A stretch of 64,000 bases of DNA from GCA-2706205 sp964215955. GTDB lineage: Bacteria > Bdellovibrionota > Bacteriovoracia > Bacteriovoracales > Bacteriovoracaceae. The notes under the pieces were generated by a model that was given only the letters and a program-made list of their open reading frames with translations, made no database searches and was not told the origin of the DNA. Made by a program: the position numbers and the translations under genes. Each line of letters opens with the position of its first letter. Within the stretch, counting starts at the first letter, position 1. The stretch lies in contig CAXPDR010000025.1 in assembly GCA_964215955.1 (NCBI GenBank), positions 1 to 64,000 on the forward strand. The letters are read 5' to 3'. Positions 34,770-43,828 of this stretch are shown one piece after another.

Positions 34770-36054
34770 AAAAACATCCATAAAGAATATTAGTTGCGCA
34801 ATGAAGTCCACCATTGAGCTCATTGATGAACTTATTATCTAAAAATGTCGTTTGAAAGGGGTAATTTTTAAGAATATTTTCTATAAAAGCCTGAAAAAAA
34901 TCTAATTCTTGTCTCGCTATCATGAGAAAGCCATTAAAGTAGATATTATTGACGCTATTTGGATTTAAGGCAGCTGCTCTATCCTGATTGCCCTTAAAAA
35001 CTTCTTTAAGTTTATAAGGTAAAAATAATTGAGGTATATTTTCTACCTTTAATTTACATCCATGTTTTTCTTGCATGGCCGATTGGATCGTTTCAACCGA
35101 TTTATCAATTTTAGTTTGGTAACGAATATTAGCTTTTCTTAGATTGATACATTCTTTGGTCTTAATAAGTTTTTCTTTTAAGCAATGTGAATACTCTGGC
35201 CAATAGTTTGAATTATCAAAGTAAGGGACAAATGACTTGGCACTTTTTACTGTGGCAGGGTTTTTATCAATTAGTTCAAGAGCTAACTTAGGAGAAGAGA
35301 CAAAAAGTGATTGTTCACAACTTTGAGCATTCTTTTTATGAGGGAGGACTGTGATTAACTCATCAACATGCCCTGTTTCAAGCCAGTCAACTTCTATATC
35401 TATAATTGTTTGTGATGTTTGGGCCTTAATAACATTATAAGTTTTTTGACTGATATTATTTCCAACCAAAAGTAAATCAGTAGTAATGGGAAGGATATTT
35501 CCTCCATAGTCTCCATTTGATGGAAGCTCCTCCTGGCTAAAATGAGCCTGAGGAATGATTTCTTTTTGACATACAAGTGCTAGGGTATAAGGTATGTGTT
35601 CGCCTTCTCGACCAATATAAGGGAGGTCAATTATTGGAGTACTTCTTTTCTTTAAATCAGTAACTTGTTCAAAATAATCTTGTGCCCAAACTGTTTCAAA
35701 AGATGAAGTTTGTATAATATTTAGAAATTCATATTTTTTTTGGGAAAATGTATAGTTCAATTTATTATAGGCTAAATCTTCATCAATCCTTGGAACTAAA
35801 ATATTAAGTTTTGGAGGCTCGTTTGAGTTTTTAATTTTATTAATCATAAGGTTAATAAAATTGATTTGATTTTCATCACTATTAAAACCAAGATAAATTG
35901 ACTTGGCCGGAAAGTTTCTTGGAAAGATTATTTTATCTACATGTTCTGGGCATTTTTTACTCGAAACAGGGTTCTCACATTTATGAGATTTTAAATCAGT
36001 TCTTAGACATGAATAAAGTGTAATGAATAGAAGGAATGGCCAAAAAGTTTTCAT
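34768..36054 (-). CDS. Lipoprotein resembling vertebrate-type protein-arginine deiminase
   Basis: Lipoprotein signal with TLYSC (Cys16). The mature protein has all four landmarks of the PAD/agmatine deiminase fold in order: VWAQD (Asp126), GDYGGNI (181-187), GHVDE (His229, Asp231) and LHCATN (nucleophile Cys419). GHVDE and xHCxTN are the forms found in vertebrate PAD enzymes, which convert protein arginine to citrulline. Many extra Cys suggest disulfides. It is anchored to the envelope facing outward, so arginine deimination of surface or external proteins is likely. The closest alternative is a free arginine or agmatine deiminase. No PAD N-terminal immunoglobulin-like domains are seen. Confidence 0.75.
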   Translation of the reverse strand: MKTFWPFLLFITLYSCLRTDLKSHKCENPVSSKKCPEHVDKIIFPRNFPAKSIYLGFNSDENQINFINLMINKIKNSNEPPKLNILVPRIDEDLAYNKLNYTFSQKKYEFLNIIQTSSFETVWAQDYFEQVTDLKKRSTPIIDLPYIGREGEHIPYTLALVCQKEIIPQAHFSQEELPSNGDYGGNILPITTDLLLVGNNISQKTYNVIKAQTSQTIIDIEVDWLETGHVDELITVLPHKKNAQSCEQSLFVSSPKLALELIDKNPATVKSAKSFVPYFDNSNYWPEYSHCLKEKLIKTKECINLRKANIRYQTKIDKSVETIQSAMQEKHGCKLKVENIPQLFLPYKLKEVFKGNQDRAAALNPNSVNNIYFNGFLMIARQELDFFQAFIENILKNYPFQTTFLDNKFINELNGGLHCATNILYGCF

Positions 36055-36135
36055 CTTAACAGAACTATTATCTAGATTTTAGTTAAATAGACTAATCGTT
36101 TTTTATCATAGGTATAATTAGGTAATTTCTAATTA

Positions 36136-36927
36136 TCAATGCTCTTTGTAAAAGATCTTAGAGTTTGGAGGGATAGAGTCTACAATCCAAACATTACCCC
36201 CAATGATTGAGTTTTTCCCTATCGTCGTTTTTCCACCAAGGATAGTGGCATTAGAATAAATTATGACATCATCCTCAATCGTTGGATGCCTTTTGGTATT
36301 GGCAAGATTTTTATCTACACTTGTTGCTCCTAAAGTAACACCTTGATAAATTTTGACCCTCTTACCAATATTGGTCGACTCTCCAATAACGACACCAGTT
36401 CCATGGTCTATAAAGAATGGACTTTTAATTTTAGCTCCAGGGTGGATATCAATCCCAGTTTTTCTGTGAGCATATTCTGTTAGAATTCTTGCAAAAAGTG
36501 GTAATTCACAGTTATGAAAATAATGAGCTAATCGATAAACGGCAATGGCATAAAAACCAGGATAGCAAATGACAACTTCATTAAAATTTTTAGCCGCTGG
36601 GTCACCTTCAAGAATAAAGTTGGCATCTTCATTCATTTGCTTTTCAAGCTCAAGGAGTTCCTCAAAAAAAGATCTAATTATAGCATGTTTATCAATTTGG
36701 TTGTGTAACTCATCCGTTAAGCAAGTAAGAATAGTATCTAATTCAATTTTTAAATTTGAAAGATTGTTTTTAAGTTGGTCAATATTTTTAGAGGATTGAT
36801 TGCACAAGGCCGGAAACAATACCTTAATTATAGAGTCAACAAAGTGTTCCATTGTGTCTCGGCACAAATCAATATTTGAATTTAAATATTTACGCGTAAA
36901 TAGGTCTTTTAGTTGTACTTCATTCAT
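36136..36927 (-). CDS. cysE: Serine O-acetyltransferase
   Basis: Left-handed beta-helix acetyltransferase making O-acetylserine from serine and acetyl-CoA for cysteine synthesis. The N-terminal 100 residues are helical; the hexapeptide region contains GIDIHPGAKIKSPFFIDHGTGVVIGESTNIGKRVKIYQGVTLGA, with the catalytic His in FIDHGTG. 263 residues. I start at 36927 (MNEVQ) because longer frames would overlap the divergent cysK. It is paired back to back with cysK, and the start codons are 38 bp apart. Confidence 0.85.
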   Translation of the reverse strand: MNEVQLKDLFTRKYLNSNIDLCRDTMEHFVDSIIKVLFPALCNQSSKNIDQLKNNLSNLKIELDTILTCLTDELHNQIDKHAIIRSFFEELLELEKQMNEDANFILEGDPAAKNFNEVVICYPGFYAIAVYRLAHYFHNCELPLFARILTEYAHRKTGIDIHPGAKIKSPFFIDHGTGVVIGESTNIGKRVKIYQGVTLGATSVDKNLANTKRHPTIEDDVIIYSNATILGGKTTIGKNSIIGGNVWIVDSIPPNSKIFYKEH

Positions 36928-36965
36928 TGCTTGATATGATATAACAATAAAAAGGATAGATAAAT

Positions 36966-37976
36966 ATGAACTTGGCCAAAAAACAATCTGAACTAATAGG
37001 AAATACACCTATCGTTAAAATTAACTCTTTATCAGAAAGAACGGGGTGCGAAATCTATATTAAGTGTGAATCATTTAACCCTGGTGGTTCCATTAAAGAT
37101 CGTGCCGCCCTAAAAATGGTTCAAAATGCCATGAAAAGAGGTGATTTGAGAGCTGGTATGACTATTGTTGAAGGTACCGCTGGGAATACGGGAATTGGAT
37201 TAGCTGTGGTTGCTAAGAGTCTTGGTTTAAAAATGCTTGCTGTAATGCCTGAGGGGCAAGCTTTAGAAAAAGAAAGAATGTTAGAGTTGTTTGGTGCGGA
37301 ATTAAAATTAGTAAAACCTGTGCCATTTGCAAATGAAAATCATTTCTATCATACAGCAAAAAGACTTGGTGAAGAAAATGAAAATTACTGGTGGGCCAAT
37401 CAATTTGAGAATCATGATAATTTTCTGGCCCATTATGAACATACAGCTCCAGAAATTGAAAAACAATTTGATGGTAAATTAGACTTTTTCGTTTGCGCTG
37501 CTGGCACAGGGGGAACGATTGGTGGAAATAGTAAATACCTAAAAGAAAAGATTCCTAACATAAAATGTTTTCTTGTTGATCCAAATGGCTCTGGGCTTCA
37601 TCATTTTATGCAGACTGGAGAGTTTAAAGCAGAAGGTGGTTCAATAACAGAAGGTATCGGGATTATGCGAGAAACTCATAATTTTTCAAAGGCACAGTTA
37701 GATGGGAGCTTTTCGATAGATGATTCAACTCATGTTTCTCTTTCTAGATTCGTTCGAGATCAAGATGGTATTGTTCTCGGCTCAAGTTCAGCATTAAATT
37801 TAGCTGCTGCTTATAAGATTGCTTTGGCCAATATGAACACAGGAAAAAGAATTCTCACTTTTATGTGTGATTTAGGAGAGAGATCCTATTCTAAAATGTA
37901 TAATGATTCTTTTCTTAAAGAAAAAGGAATCGATTACTCATTAAGTCTCGAAAAAATTGAGGAAAACCTAAAATAA
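36966..37976 (+). CDS. cysK: Cysteine synthase, PLP-dependent
   Basis: O-acetylserine sulfhydrylase of PLP fold type II. The PLP Lys lies in FNPGGSIKDRAAL near residue 43, followed by the substrate loop EGTAGNTGIGLA near 73, and the PLP phosphate-binding glycine loop AAGTGGTIGG near 180. Good ribosome site AAAAGGAT. It is divergent from cysE, with which it makes the cysteine synthase pathway. A cystathionine beta-synthase activity is possible but the neighbour favours cysteine synthase. Confidence 0.85.
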   Translation: MNLAKKQSELIGNTPIVKINSLSERTGCEIYIKCESFNPGGSIKDRAALKMVQNAMKRGDLRAGMTIVEGTAGNTGIGLAVVAKSLGLKMLAVMPEGQALEKERMLELFGAELKLVKPVPFANENHFYHTAKRLGEENENYWWANQFENHDNFLAHYEHTAPEIEKQFDGKLDFFVCAAGTGGTIGGNSKYLKEKIPNIKCFLVDPNGSGLHHFMQTGEFKAEGGSITEGIGIMRETHNFSKAQLDGSFSIDDSTHVSLSRFVRDQDGIVLGSSSALNLAAAYKIALANMNTGKRILTFMCDLGERSYSKMYNDSFLKEKGIDYSLSLEKIEENLK

Positions 37977-38107
37977 TTACTTAAGTTATTAAAAATATGT
38001 CAGTAACTCCTGTTATTTTCCTAACGGCCAATGTAATTAATTCTCTTATTATTCAATAAATTATTTATTTTGAGAAACTAGATAAGTCTTAATTTGTGAG
38101 GGAAATA

Positions 38108-39028
38108 ATGAATTTATTTAAGCTAGTTAATTTACTCGTCCTTGCTCTTTTCATGGCCGCATGTGATGAAACAACCGATAGTGACGAATTATCAGGAAAT
38201 GAAACCATTTATCATGACTATAGCGTAAATTATAACCAAGACTCTAAGAAAGTTTATGCTGAGGCAGAGCTTACCAAAAGGAATGGGGCTAATTGGGTTG
38301 AATATTGGCTTCGCTTTGATAAATATAATTTTATCCAATTAGTAGGTAATGATAAAGTTACATTTCAAATCTATGATAATGATAATTTTACTTATGTCCT
38401 TTCTCCTAAAAAATTGGAAGAAAAAAGAAAGCAAGTTTATTGGGGATCAAAAACTGTTCCTTACTACAGACTCAAAGAAGACCTAGACTTAGAGAATTTA
38501 AATAATAAGAAAATGTCATTTGTATATTATAACTCAAATGATGCAAGACCTTATACCTTTGAAATGGACTTATTAAATCCGGCGTTAGAAAAGATTGAAA
38601 ATTCGGGAGGAGATATTCTAGATGTTTCCAAGAATGATTATCTTGTTCTAACTTTTGATGAGGTGATTAAGGAATTTAATACTGTAAATTTAGAATTTAT
38701 TAATTCCAATGGAAATTACTTCTTTTTTTCTATAGATACTGAAAATACGAATGTATTAACAATCAATTCTGACGAGTTAAGAGACCAGGCCTTAAGTCAG
38801 ACTTATACATTAAGAGAAAGAAAGAAGAAAAGGTTAGGTAATATTAGCATTGAATCTGATACCGAAACTGAAATCTCTTTAATGCTTGCTGGAGTTAATG
38901 AATATAAACTCAATATTTCTGCCACCAGAAGGGTTGTTGAGGATAAAATTAAAGCAACTAGAGATCATGTTATCACTGTAAATCAACAAGTTAAAATTAA
39001 AAGCCGAACTATAAAGATAGGATTCTAA
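38108..39028 (+). CDS. Lipoprotein, unknown function
   Basis: Signal with LFMAAC lipobox; Cys is near residue 18. The rest is a beta-rich protein with many Tyr and charged residues and no recognised domain. I use ATG 38108 with GAGGG 6 nt upstream; a GTG at 38096 would add four residues. Its stop is 1 nt before the next gene, an exported barrel-like protein, so the two form an operon. Confidence 0.55.
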   Translation: MNLFKLVNLLVLALFMAACDETTDSDELSGNETIYHDYSVNYNQDSKKVYAEAELTKRNGANWVEYWLRFDKYNFIQLVGNDKVTFQIYDNDNFTYVLSPKKLEEKRKQVYWGSKTVPYYRLKEDLDLENLNNKKMSFVYYNSNDARPYTFEMDLLNPALEKIENSGGDILDVSKNDYLVLTFDEVIKEFNTVNLEFINSNGNYFFFSIDTENTNVLTINSDELRDQALSQTYTLRERKKKRLGNISIESDTETEISLMLAGVNEYKLNISATRRVVEDKIKATRDHVITVNQQVKIKSRTIKIGF

Positions 39029-39029
39029 T

Positions 39030-39722
39030 ATGAAAAAAATTGGACTTATACTAATATTATTACCTATAACTGCTATTGCTCAAACAAATGAAATTAAAAC
39101 TGAAGTTAAAGAACCCATTTCTAAAGCTCAAAAGGAAATGCCTTTCTCAATTGGAATAGTTTACGATGGTCAAACTGAAGAAAATGGTGGAGAGAATATA
39201 GAATTATCTGGTATGAATGTTCAATTTTCAGTTGATTTTAAAATTAATGAAAAGCTCATCACAACCACACAAGTCTCAACAAATAATTTAGAAGGAAGTG
39301 CAAGTTATAGTGAATATGATAAAGACTCTAGCTATAGTGGTTTTAATATTTATCAAAAACTAACTAGTAAGATAAATTATTTTAAATATCCAATCAAACC
39401 ATTTATTGGTATTGGCTTTGGAACTGGACAATACAGCTCAGATAATTCAATTAAAAAATCAAATTTGCGAGAAGAATTAGGAATTAAATCTTTTGATATT
39501 TCTGCTGAATATAATACCTCTCATACAGTTTTGGGAATAGAAGTACCGCTTAAAAATCGATTAACCCCTTATTTTAGTTATATGTTCTCTAGGACATCTT
39601 ATGATGATCCTTCAGTAAACTTCAAAAGAAGTTCTTCAAGCTATGATAGAGTAGAATCTGATGCTGATATTGAAAGTACCACCAGCTCGAGATACACCAT
39701 TGGAATGAATTATATTTTCTAA
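39030..39722 (+). CDS. Exported outer-membrane barrel-like protein
   Basis: Signal peptide MKKIGLILILLPITAIA, then a 210-residue beta-rich protein with amphipathic strands, ending YTIGMNYIF, the aromatic C-terminus typical of outer-membrane barrels. It directly follows the lipoprotein gene and probably works with it on the cell surface. No named family. Confidence 0.6.
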   Translation: MKKIGLILILLPITAIAQTNEIKTEVKEPISKAQKEMPFSIGIVYDGQTEENGGENIELSGMNVQFSVDFKINEKLITTTQVSTNNLEGSASYSEYDKDSSYSGFNIYQKLTSKINYFKYPIKPFIGIGFGTGQYSSDNSIKKSNLREELGIKSFDISAEYNTSHTVLGIEVPLKNRLTPYFSYMFSRTSYDDPSVNFKRSSSSYDRVESDADIESTTSSRYTIGMNYIF

Positions 39723-39812
39723 TATTTAATAGTAGAATGAAAAACTCATCTAATTGCTGGAAATATTAATTTCCCCCTAATATTTTTTGCTCAAAATGAT
39801 TAAAATTAAGAG

Positions 39813-41876
39813 ATGAAAGTCCTTTTAATTTTATGTTTAAGCTTATGTACCTTATCCCATTTATATGCAGCAAATTGCTCTACGAATCAAGATCGTAGCC
39901 AACTGTTTGGGAATATGTCCACAGCAAATGGAACTTCAATTCCCTATGAAATTTGCACCCCAACTCAATTAAGAAATATTCGGTTTTATCCCAATAGTAA
40001 TTTTATTCTCGGGGATGATCTAGATCTAGACTTTGCTCAACATGAACCCATTTTGCAAATTTTTAGGGGCCAACTTGATGGTAATGGTAAAGTTATTAGT
40101 AATATTATTCTCAAAAACCTTAACGGTGACCCTGTTGGTATTTTTCATACAATTGAAGATGGAATTTTAACGAATTTAACTTTTGAAAATGTATATATAG
40201 AGGGAACGGAGCGGGTTGGCCTTCTTGCAGGTCAATGGCGAGGTGGAGGCTCGGTCTCTAATATAAATGTCACAAATCTAGAACTTCATTCCATAAACTA
40301 TGGTGGTGGTCTCATCGGACTTGTAAATGAACTTGGTACACAAGCTCTTACTATTGATCAAATTAATTTAAATAATGTGATCATAAGAGGTATTTCAAAT
40401 ATTGGTGGAATTTTAGGATTAAATAATTCAGTAAATAATGAACTTCTTATTTCTAATATTGACGCTCAAACGGATATTGTCGCCGATAAATTTGTCGGAG
40501 GAATTGCTGGTCAGACATTAAATAATTCTTTTACCCAGAATACAGTCACAATTAATGGGAACTTGAGTTGCTTTAAAGAATATTGCGGTGGTGTCATTGG
40601 TCGTGCTCAATACCTCTCAGGAAGTGGTATTACAATGAATGGTAATATACAGAGTAGTTTTCATACAGAGGACTCTTATGTGGGAGGTATTGTTGGACAC
40701 GCTGTTTTTAATCTAAATTTGACTTCAGTAAGTTATACCGGTGATATTAATGCTCAAGGTAATTATGTAGGCGGTATTAGTGGTGCTAGCTTTGTTACCA
40801 ATTTTCAAAATGTATCTAGTAGTGGACAAATTACGAATATAGATCAGACCTTTGATGGAAATGTAATTAATACTGGAGGGTTACTAGGTAGAGGTCATGA
40901 CGTCACGATTATTAATAATTCACATTCAACTATGGCCGTCACTAGTCACGGTAGATATGTCGGTGGCCTTGCGGGTTATATTGATACAGACGAATCCACT
41001 ATTACGAATTCTTATAGTACTGGTGATATTTTAGGAAGGACTTCTTTTATTGGTGGCCTGGTTGGATTTTTTGACGGCGCAATCCTAGAAGATTCATATG
41101 CAACTGGAAATGTAGCAGTGGATAATCCAACACCTTTTTCTTATATTGGAGGGCTTTTGGGTTATGCCAATAGTTGGAATTCTTTGATTACAAGAGTATA
41201 TGCCCTTGGGGATGTAACGGTTAATAATGGAACAGCTGATTATATTGGCGGACTTATAGGTTTTTTTAGAGGCGGAGATCTATCCGATTGTTATGCGAAT
41301 GGAAATGTAGCCGGGGGAAGAAATAGTGTTGGCGGACTTAATGGAATTCATCGGGGAAATATTAATCGTTGTTATGCTATCGGAAATGTTAGTGCCAGTG
41401 GAAAATATATAGGAGGCCTTGTTGGGCATTTTAATGCTGGTCTAATCACTAATACTTTGGCAGTGGGAACCATTAAAGGGAAATCAAATGTTGGAGGCCT
41501 AATTGGAAAAGTTTACTCCGAATCAAACCAGTTGGCCGTTGATAATTCTCATGCAATAGGAAATATCTTAAGAGTCTTAGGAAGCACAGAAGATCCAAGC
41601 TCTTTTGGAAGAGTTATTGGAAATATGAGTTTTCTAGAAAACGTTGGGAGCTCTTTAATTTGCTTAAATTCAAGTACTATTACTGATGAATCTAGTGGTA
41701 CTGATCTCGTCGGAATAAACCAAAATTGCAATTTGACCAGTGAAGCGAAAATGAGAAAGACTAATTCTTATGGAAACTATGATTTTACCAATGATTGGGA
41801 AATCGCGTCTTCAAATTGGGTTTTTCCAAACTCAGCTACTTCCTACAAATATGCCAAACTACTACTTAACTTATAG
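39813..41876 (+). CDS. GLUG-repeat surface protein
   Basis: Signal peptide (to about residue 20), then a long series of 25-35 residue repeats of the GLUG kind (VGGLVG-x-F...I-x-x-SYATGNV), at least ten in number, with variants such as YVGGLAGYID and FIGGLVGFFD. Such repeats build a right-handed beta-helix found in large surface proteins and adhesins. The C-terminus has no anchoring motif that I recognise. Single-gene unit, well-formed AAGAG ribosome site. Its role is probably adhesion or surface attachment. Confidence 0.75.
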   Translation: MKVLLILCLSLCTLSHLYAANCSTNQDRSQLFGNMSTANGTSIPYEICTPTQLRNIRFYPNSNFILGDDLDLDFAQHEPILQIFRGQLDGNGKVISNIILKNLNGDPVGIFHTIEDGILTNLTFENVYIEGTERVGLLAGQWRGGGSVSNINVTNLELHSINYGGGLIGLVNELGTQALTIDQINLNNVIIRGISNIGGILGLNNSVNNELLISNIDAQTDIVADKFVGGIAGQTLNNSFTQNTVTINGNLSCFKEYCGGVIGRAQYLSGSGITMNGNIQSSFHTEDSYVGGIVGHAVFNLNLTSVSYTGDINAQGNYVGGISGASFVTNFQNVSSSGQITNIDQTFDGNVINTGGLLGRGHDVTIINNSHSTMAVTSHGRYVGGLAGYIDTDESTITNSYSTGDILGRTSFIGGLVGFFDGAILEDSYATGNVAVDNPTPFSYIGGLLGYANSWNSLITRVYALGDVTVNNGTADYIGGLIGFFRGGDLSDCYANGNVAGGRNSVGGLNGIHRGNINRCYAIGNVSASGKYIGGLVGHFNAGLITNTLAVGTIKGKSNVGGLIGKVYSESNQLAVDNSHAIGNILRVLGSTEDPSSFGRVIGNMSFLENVGSSLICLNSSTITDESSGTDLVGINQNCNLTSEAKMRKTNSYGNYDFTNDWEIASSNWVFPNSATSYKYAKLLLNL

Positions 41877-41980
41877 TTTTCATCCCCTTATTGAATAAAA
41901 AGTTTACGGCCTAGGTATTTTCTTCAAAAATTTACGAATTCGTTTGAATTTTTGGCAAAATAGAGTCTGGAGCCAATTTT

Positions 41981-42197
41981 ATGAAATACAAAACGGTCAT
42001 AGGAGATCATTCTTTCACATTCAAGTCTTTAAAGGAACTCCTTGCTAAGGCCTCACCATGGCTTAGACTATAATCAAGCAGCAGCTAAGACAATTTACCT
42101 TTTGCAAGAATCACTCAGAAGAAAACTTTCAAGAGTTGACCTTAAAGATGAATCAGACAGTTTGGATTTTGTTAATACAAATTCAATAATATTATAA
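41981..42197 (+). pseudogene. Decayed remnant of ethanolamine ammonia-lyase large subunit gene (eutB)
   Basis: A ribosome site (GGAG) and ATG start a 30-residue frame, MKYKTVIGD followed by FTFKSLKELLAKASP, which matches the N-terminus of EutB as I remember it, then stops at 42071-42073. Immediately afterwards an overlapping +1 frame (42066-42197) gives about 43 residues (...YNQAAAKTIYLLQESL...) of unclear origin. The usual EutB body of over 400 residues is missing. I infer a deletion. The rest of the gap after 41876 contains an AT-rich inverted repeat near 41928-41957 and no other gene. Confidence 0.4.
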
Positions 42198-42199
42198 AA

Positions 42200-43705
42200 T
42201 CATTTTTTACCAACAAGGCTTCTTAGAACATTTAAACGGCATGTTGATCTATTTTGGGATCTTTCAATAAAGGCTTCTTTGATTAAACTCCATCGTGACT
42301 TTCCTAGAAGATGATTTTCATCAGTCGGTAAGTTCTGATGCCAAATAGATCTTATCAGGTGATTCAAATTTTCAATACCATGGACTTTTTTTAATTTAGC
42401 AATCTCGGTATGGTCTATTGGTTCATGCACTTTTACCTTTAAAATTTCATCTCCCTTCTCTGTTGTCATTTTACCAATACCATCATTCCAACGAAAATTT
42501 TGTCCGGCATTTTCATAGGTAACTGGGACTAGTTCAAAATCTATGTTCTCTAGCAATAATCTATTTATTAATTCAGTGCTGAATTTTTCTCTTACAGGTC
42601 TAGTTTCTTTGATTCCTAATGCAACCTGTCCTTCAGAATAAATAACTGCTTCACTGGCCTTACCTTCCCGAATAACCTCTAAATACTTTTCTGTTGGGTT
42701 CGTTTTGGAGCCAGCGAGAATAAAAGCATCGTTTGCCTCTATTCTTTTAACAATATTATCTAATAAGTTATTATCACGTACTCCAAAAACAGGATGTCCT
42801 TCAAGATTTAATGCGCCAAATATTATCGGGTCCCTAGGCTTTAAGGGGGCAAGTGCAACTGAATCTAAATTTGCATCTCTATGGGTTGGAACATAAATTC
42901 TTACTTTTGAAGGAGAATTTTTTTCCAAATACTCGCTTCCACTTACTTCTGTTTTTATACCGGATGCTTTTCCCCAGTCTTCAAAAATTTTAAAACCGGC
43001 AGTCCCTATACCTGAATTTTTACCATCTTTTCCAGAAACTATAGCAATAGAATTTGCAAGTTTTGCAAACCCAGGGAGGGTATAGATACCAACCTTCAGA
43101 GTTTGTAATGAATTTCGAGTCGTAGACAAAAAGCCTTCTAAGGGTCTAACTATGTATTTTAAGTAATGGCTATCATTTAGTTTTTCAATCTCAGCCAAGA
43201 GACTTTGGGTCTTTTTAAAAATTCTCACAAAGCTAGCATATCGTTTGTAATCTTTAGGGCCACCATATTCATTCACATTGATATAATAACGTTCTATTTC
43301 ACTATCCATACTTTCTAGAATTTCATTTACCCTTTCTGATTTTATACCTTGGGTATTTATTTCACTTTTAATCACGTTGAAGATATTTCGCTGAATTTCA
43401 ACAATCTCATTTAATTCCAATTGAATCAATTTATCAAATAAGACCTCTTGTTTTTTTATTAACGTTAAAAGTTTCTGAGATTTATCAGAACCTGTATTGA
43501 CTAGATTTATATTAAGATTAGACTCTGAAATTAAGTTTATTTGACTTTGAAGTTCTGAAATCTGGTTTTCTAAGGAATGAATTTCTTCAATTTCTATTTC
43601 TGGTCTATTAATTGCCTTTAATAAAATATCATCAAGGTCAATTTTTTCGTTCGCAACCCCGTTATTTAGAAATAGTAAAAATAATACAATAAAGCGTAAT
43701 ACCAC
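42200..43705 (-). CDS. Exported PlsC-like acyltransferase with coiled-coil N-terminal region
   Basis: Signal peptide VVLRFIVLFLLFLNNGVA; then a 200-residue helical, coiled-coil-like region. The C-terminal half carries acyltransferase-like landmarks: THRDANLDSVALAPLKP (variant of HxxxxD, with one extra residue), FGVRDNN, VIYSEGQ (like FPEGT) and ELVPVTY. These fit glycerol-3-phosphate/lysophosphatidate acyltransferases, but the family is normally cytoplasmic. I start at GTG 43705 because a -10 box (TCCGATAA) ends 7 nt upstream and the signal peptide is then clean; an ATG at 43774 would add 23 residues and has no ribosome site. First of three neighbouring exported enzyme-like proteins. Confidence 0.6.
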   Translation of the reverse strand: MVLRFIVLFLLFLNNGVANEKIDLDDILLKAINRPEIEIEEIHSLENQISELQSQINLISESNLNINLVNTGSDKSQKLLTLIKKQEVLFDKLIQLELNEIVEIQRNIFNVIKSEINTQGIKSERVNEILESMDSEIERYYINVNEYGGPKDYKRYASFVRIFKKTQSLLAEIEKLNDSHYLKYIVRPLEGFLSTTRNSLQTLKVGIYTLPGFAKLANSIAIVSGKDGKNSGIGTAGFKIFEDWGKASGIKTEVSGSEYLEKNSPSKVRIYVPTHRDANLDSVALAPLKPRDPIIFGALNLEGHPVFGVRDNNLLDNIVKRIEANDAFILAGSKTNPTEKYLEVIREGKASEAVIYSEGQVALGIKETRPVREKFSTELINRLLLENIDFELVPVTYENAGQNFRWNDGIGKMTTEKGDEILKVKVHEPIDHTEIAKLKKVHGIENLNHLIRSIWHQNLPTDENHLLGKSRWSLIKEAFIERSQNRSTCRLNVLRSLVGKK

Positions 43706-43712
43706 GTTATAT

Positions 43713-43720
43713 TTATCGGA
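43713..43720 (-). promoter_or_regulatory. Sigma-28-like -10 box before the acyltransferase gene
   Basis: TCCGATAA read on the minus strand, ending 7 nt before the GTG start. The -35 is poor (TCAA at about the right distance). The same box precedes the RelA/SpoT-like gene. Confidence 0.4.
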
Positions 43721-43814
43721 ATAATAACAAATTTTTGAACCAAAAATTAGGAAAATTCGTATTTCTTTTAACATGAGCGAATCGATTTGGTTTTCTGAAG
43801 ATTTTCAAGCAACT

Positions 43815-43822
43815 TCCGATAA
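43815..43822 (+). promoter_or_regulatory. Sigma-28-like -10 box before the exported Rel-like gene
   Basis: TCCGATAA, with TGAA 15 nt upstream, 6 nt before the GTG start codon; consensus is TAAA-N15-GCCGATAA. No ribosome site. Confidence 0.4.
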
Positions 43823-43828
43823 GTAGTT

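Noticed and set aside
41928..41957. AT-rich inverted repeat as a terminator
   Set aside because: The arms are imperfect and no T-run follows; kept only as a mention in the remnant entry.
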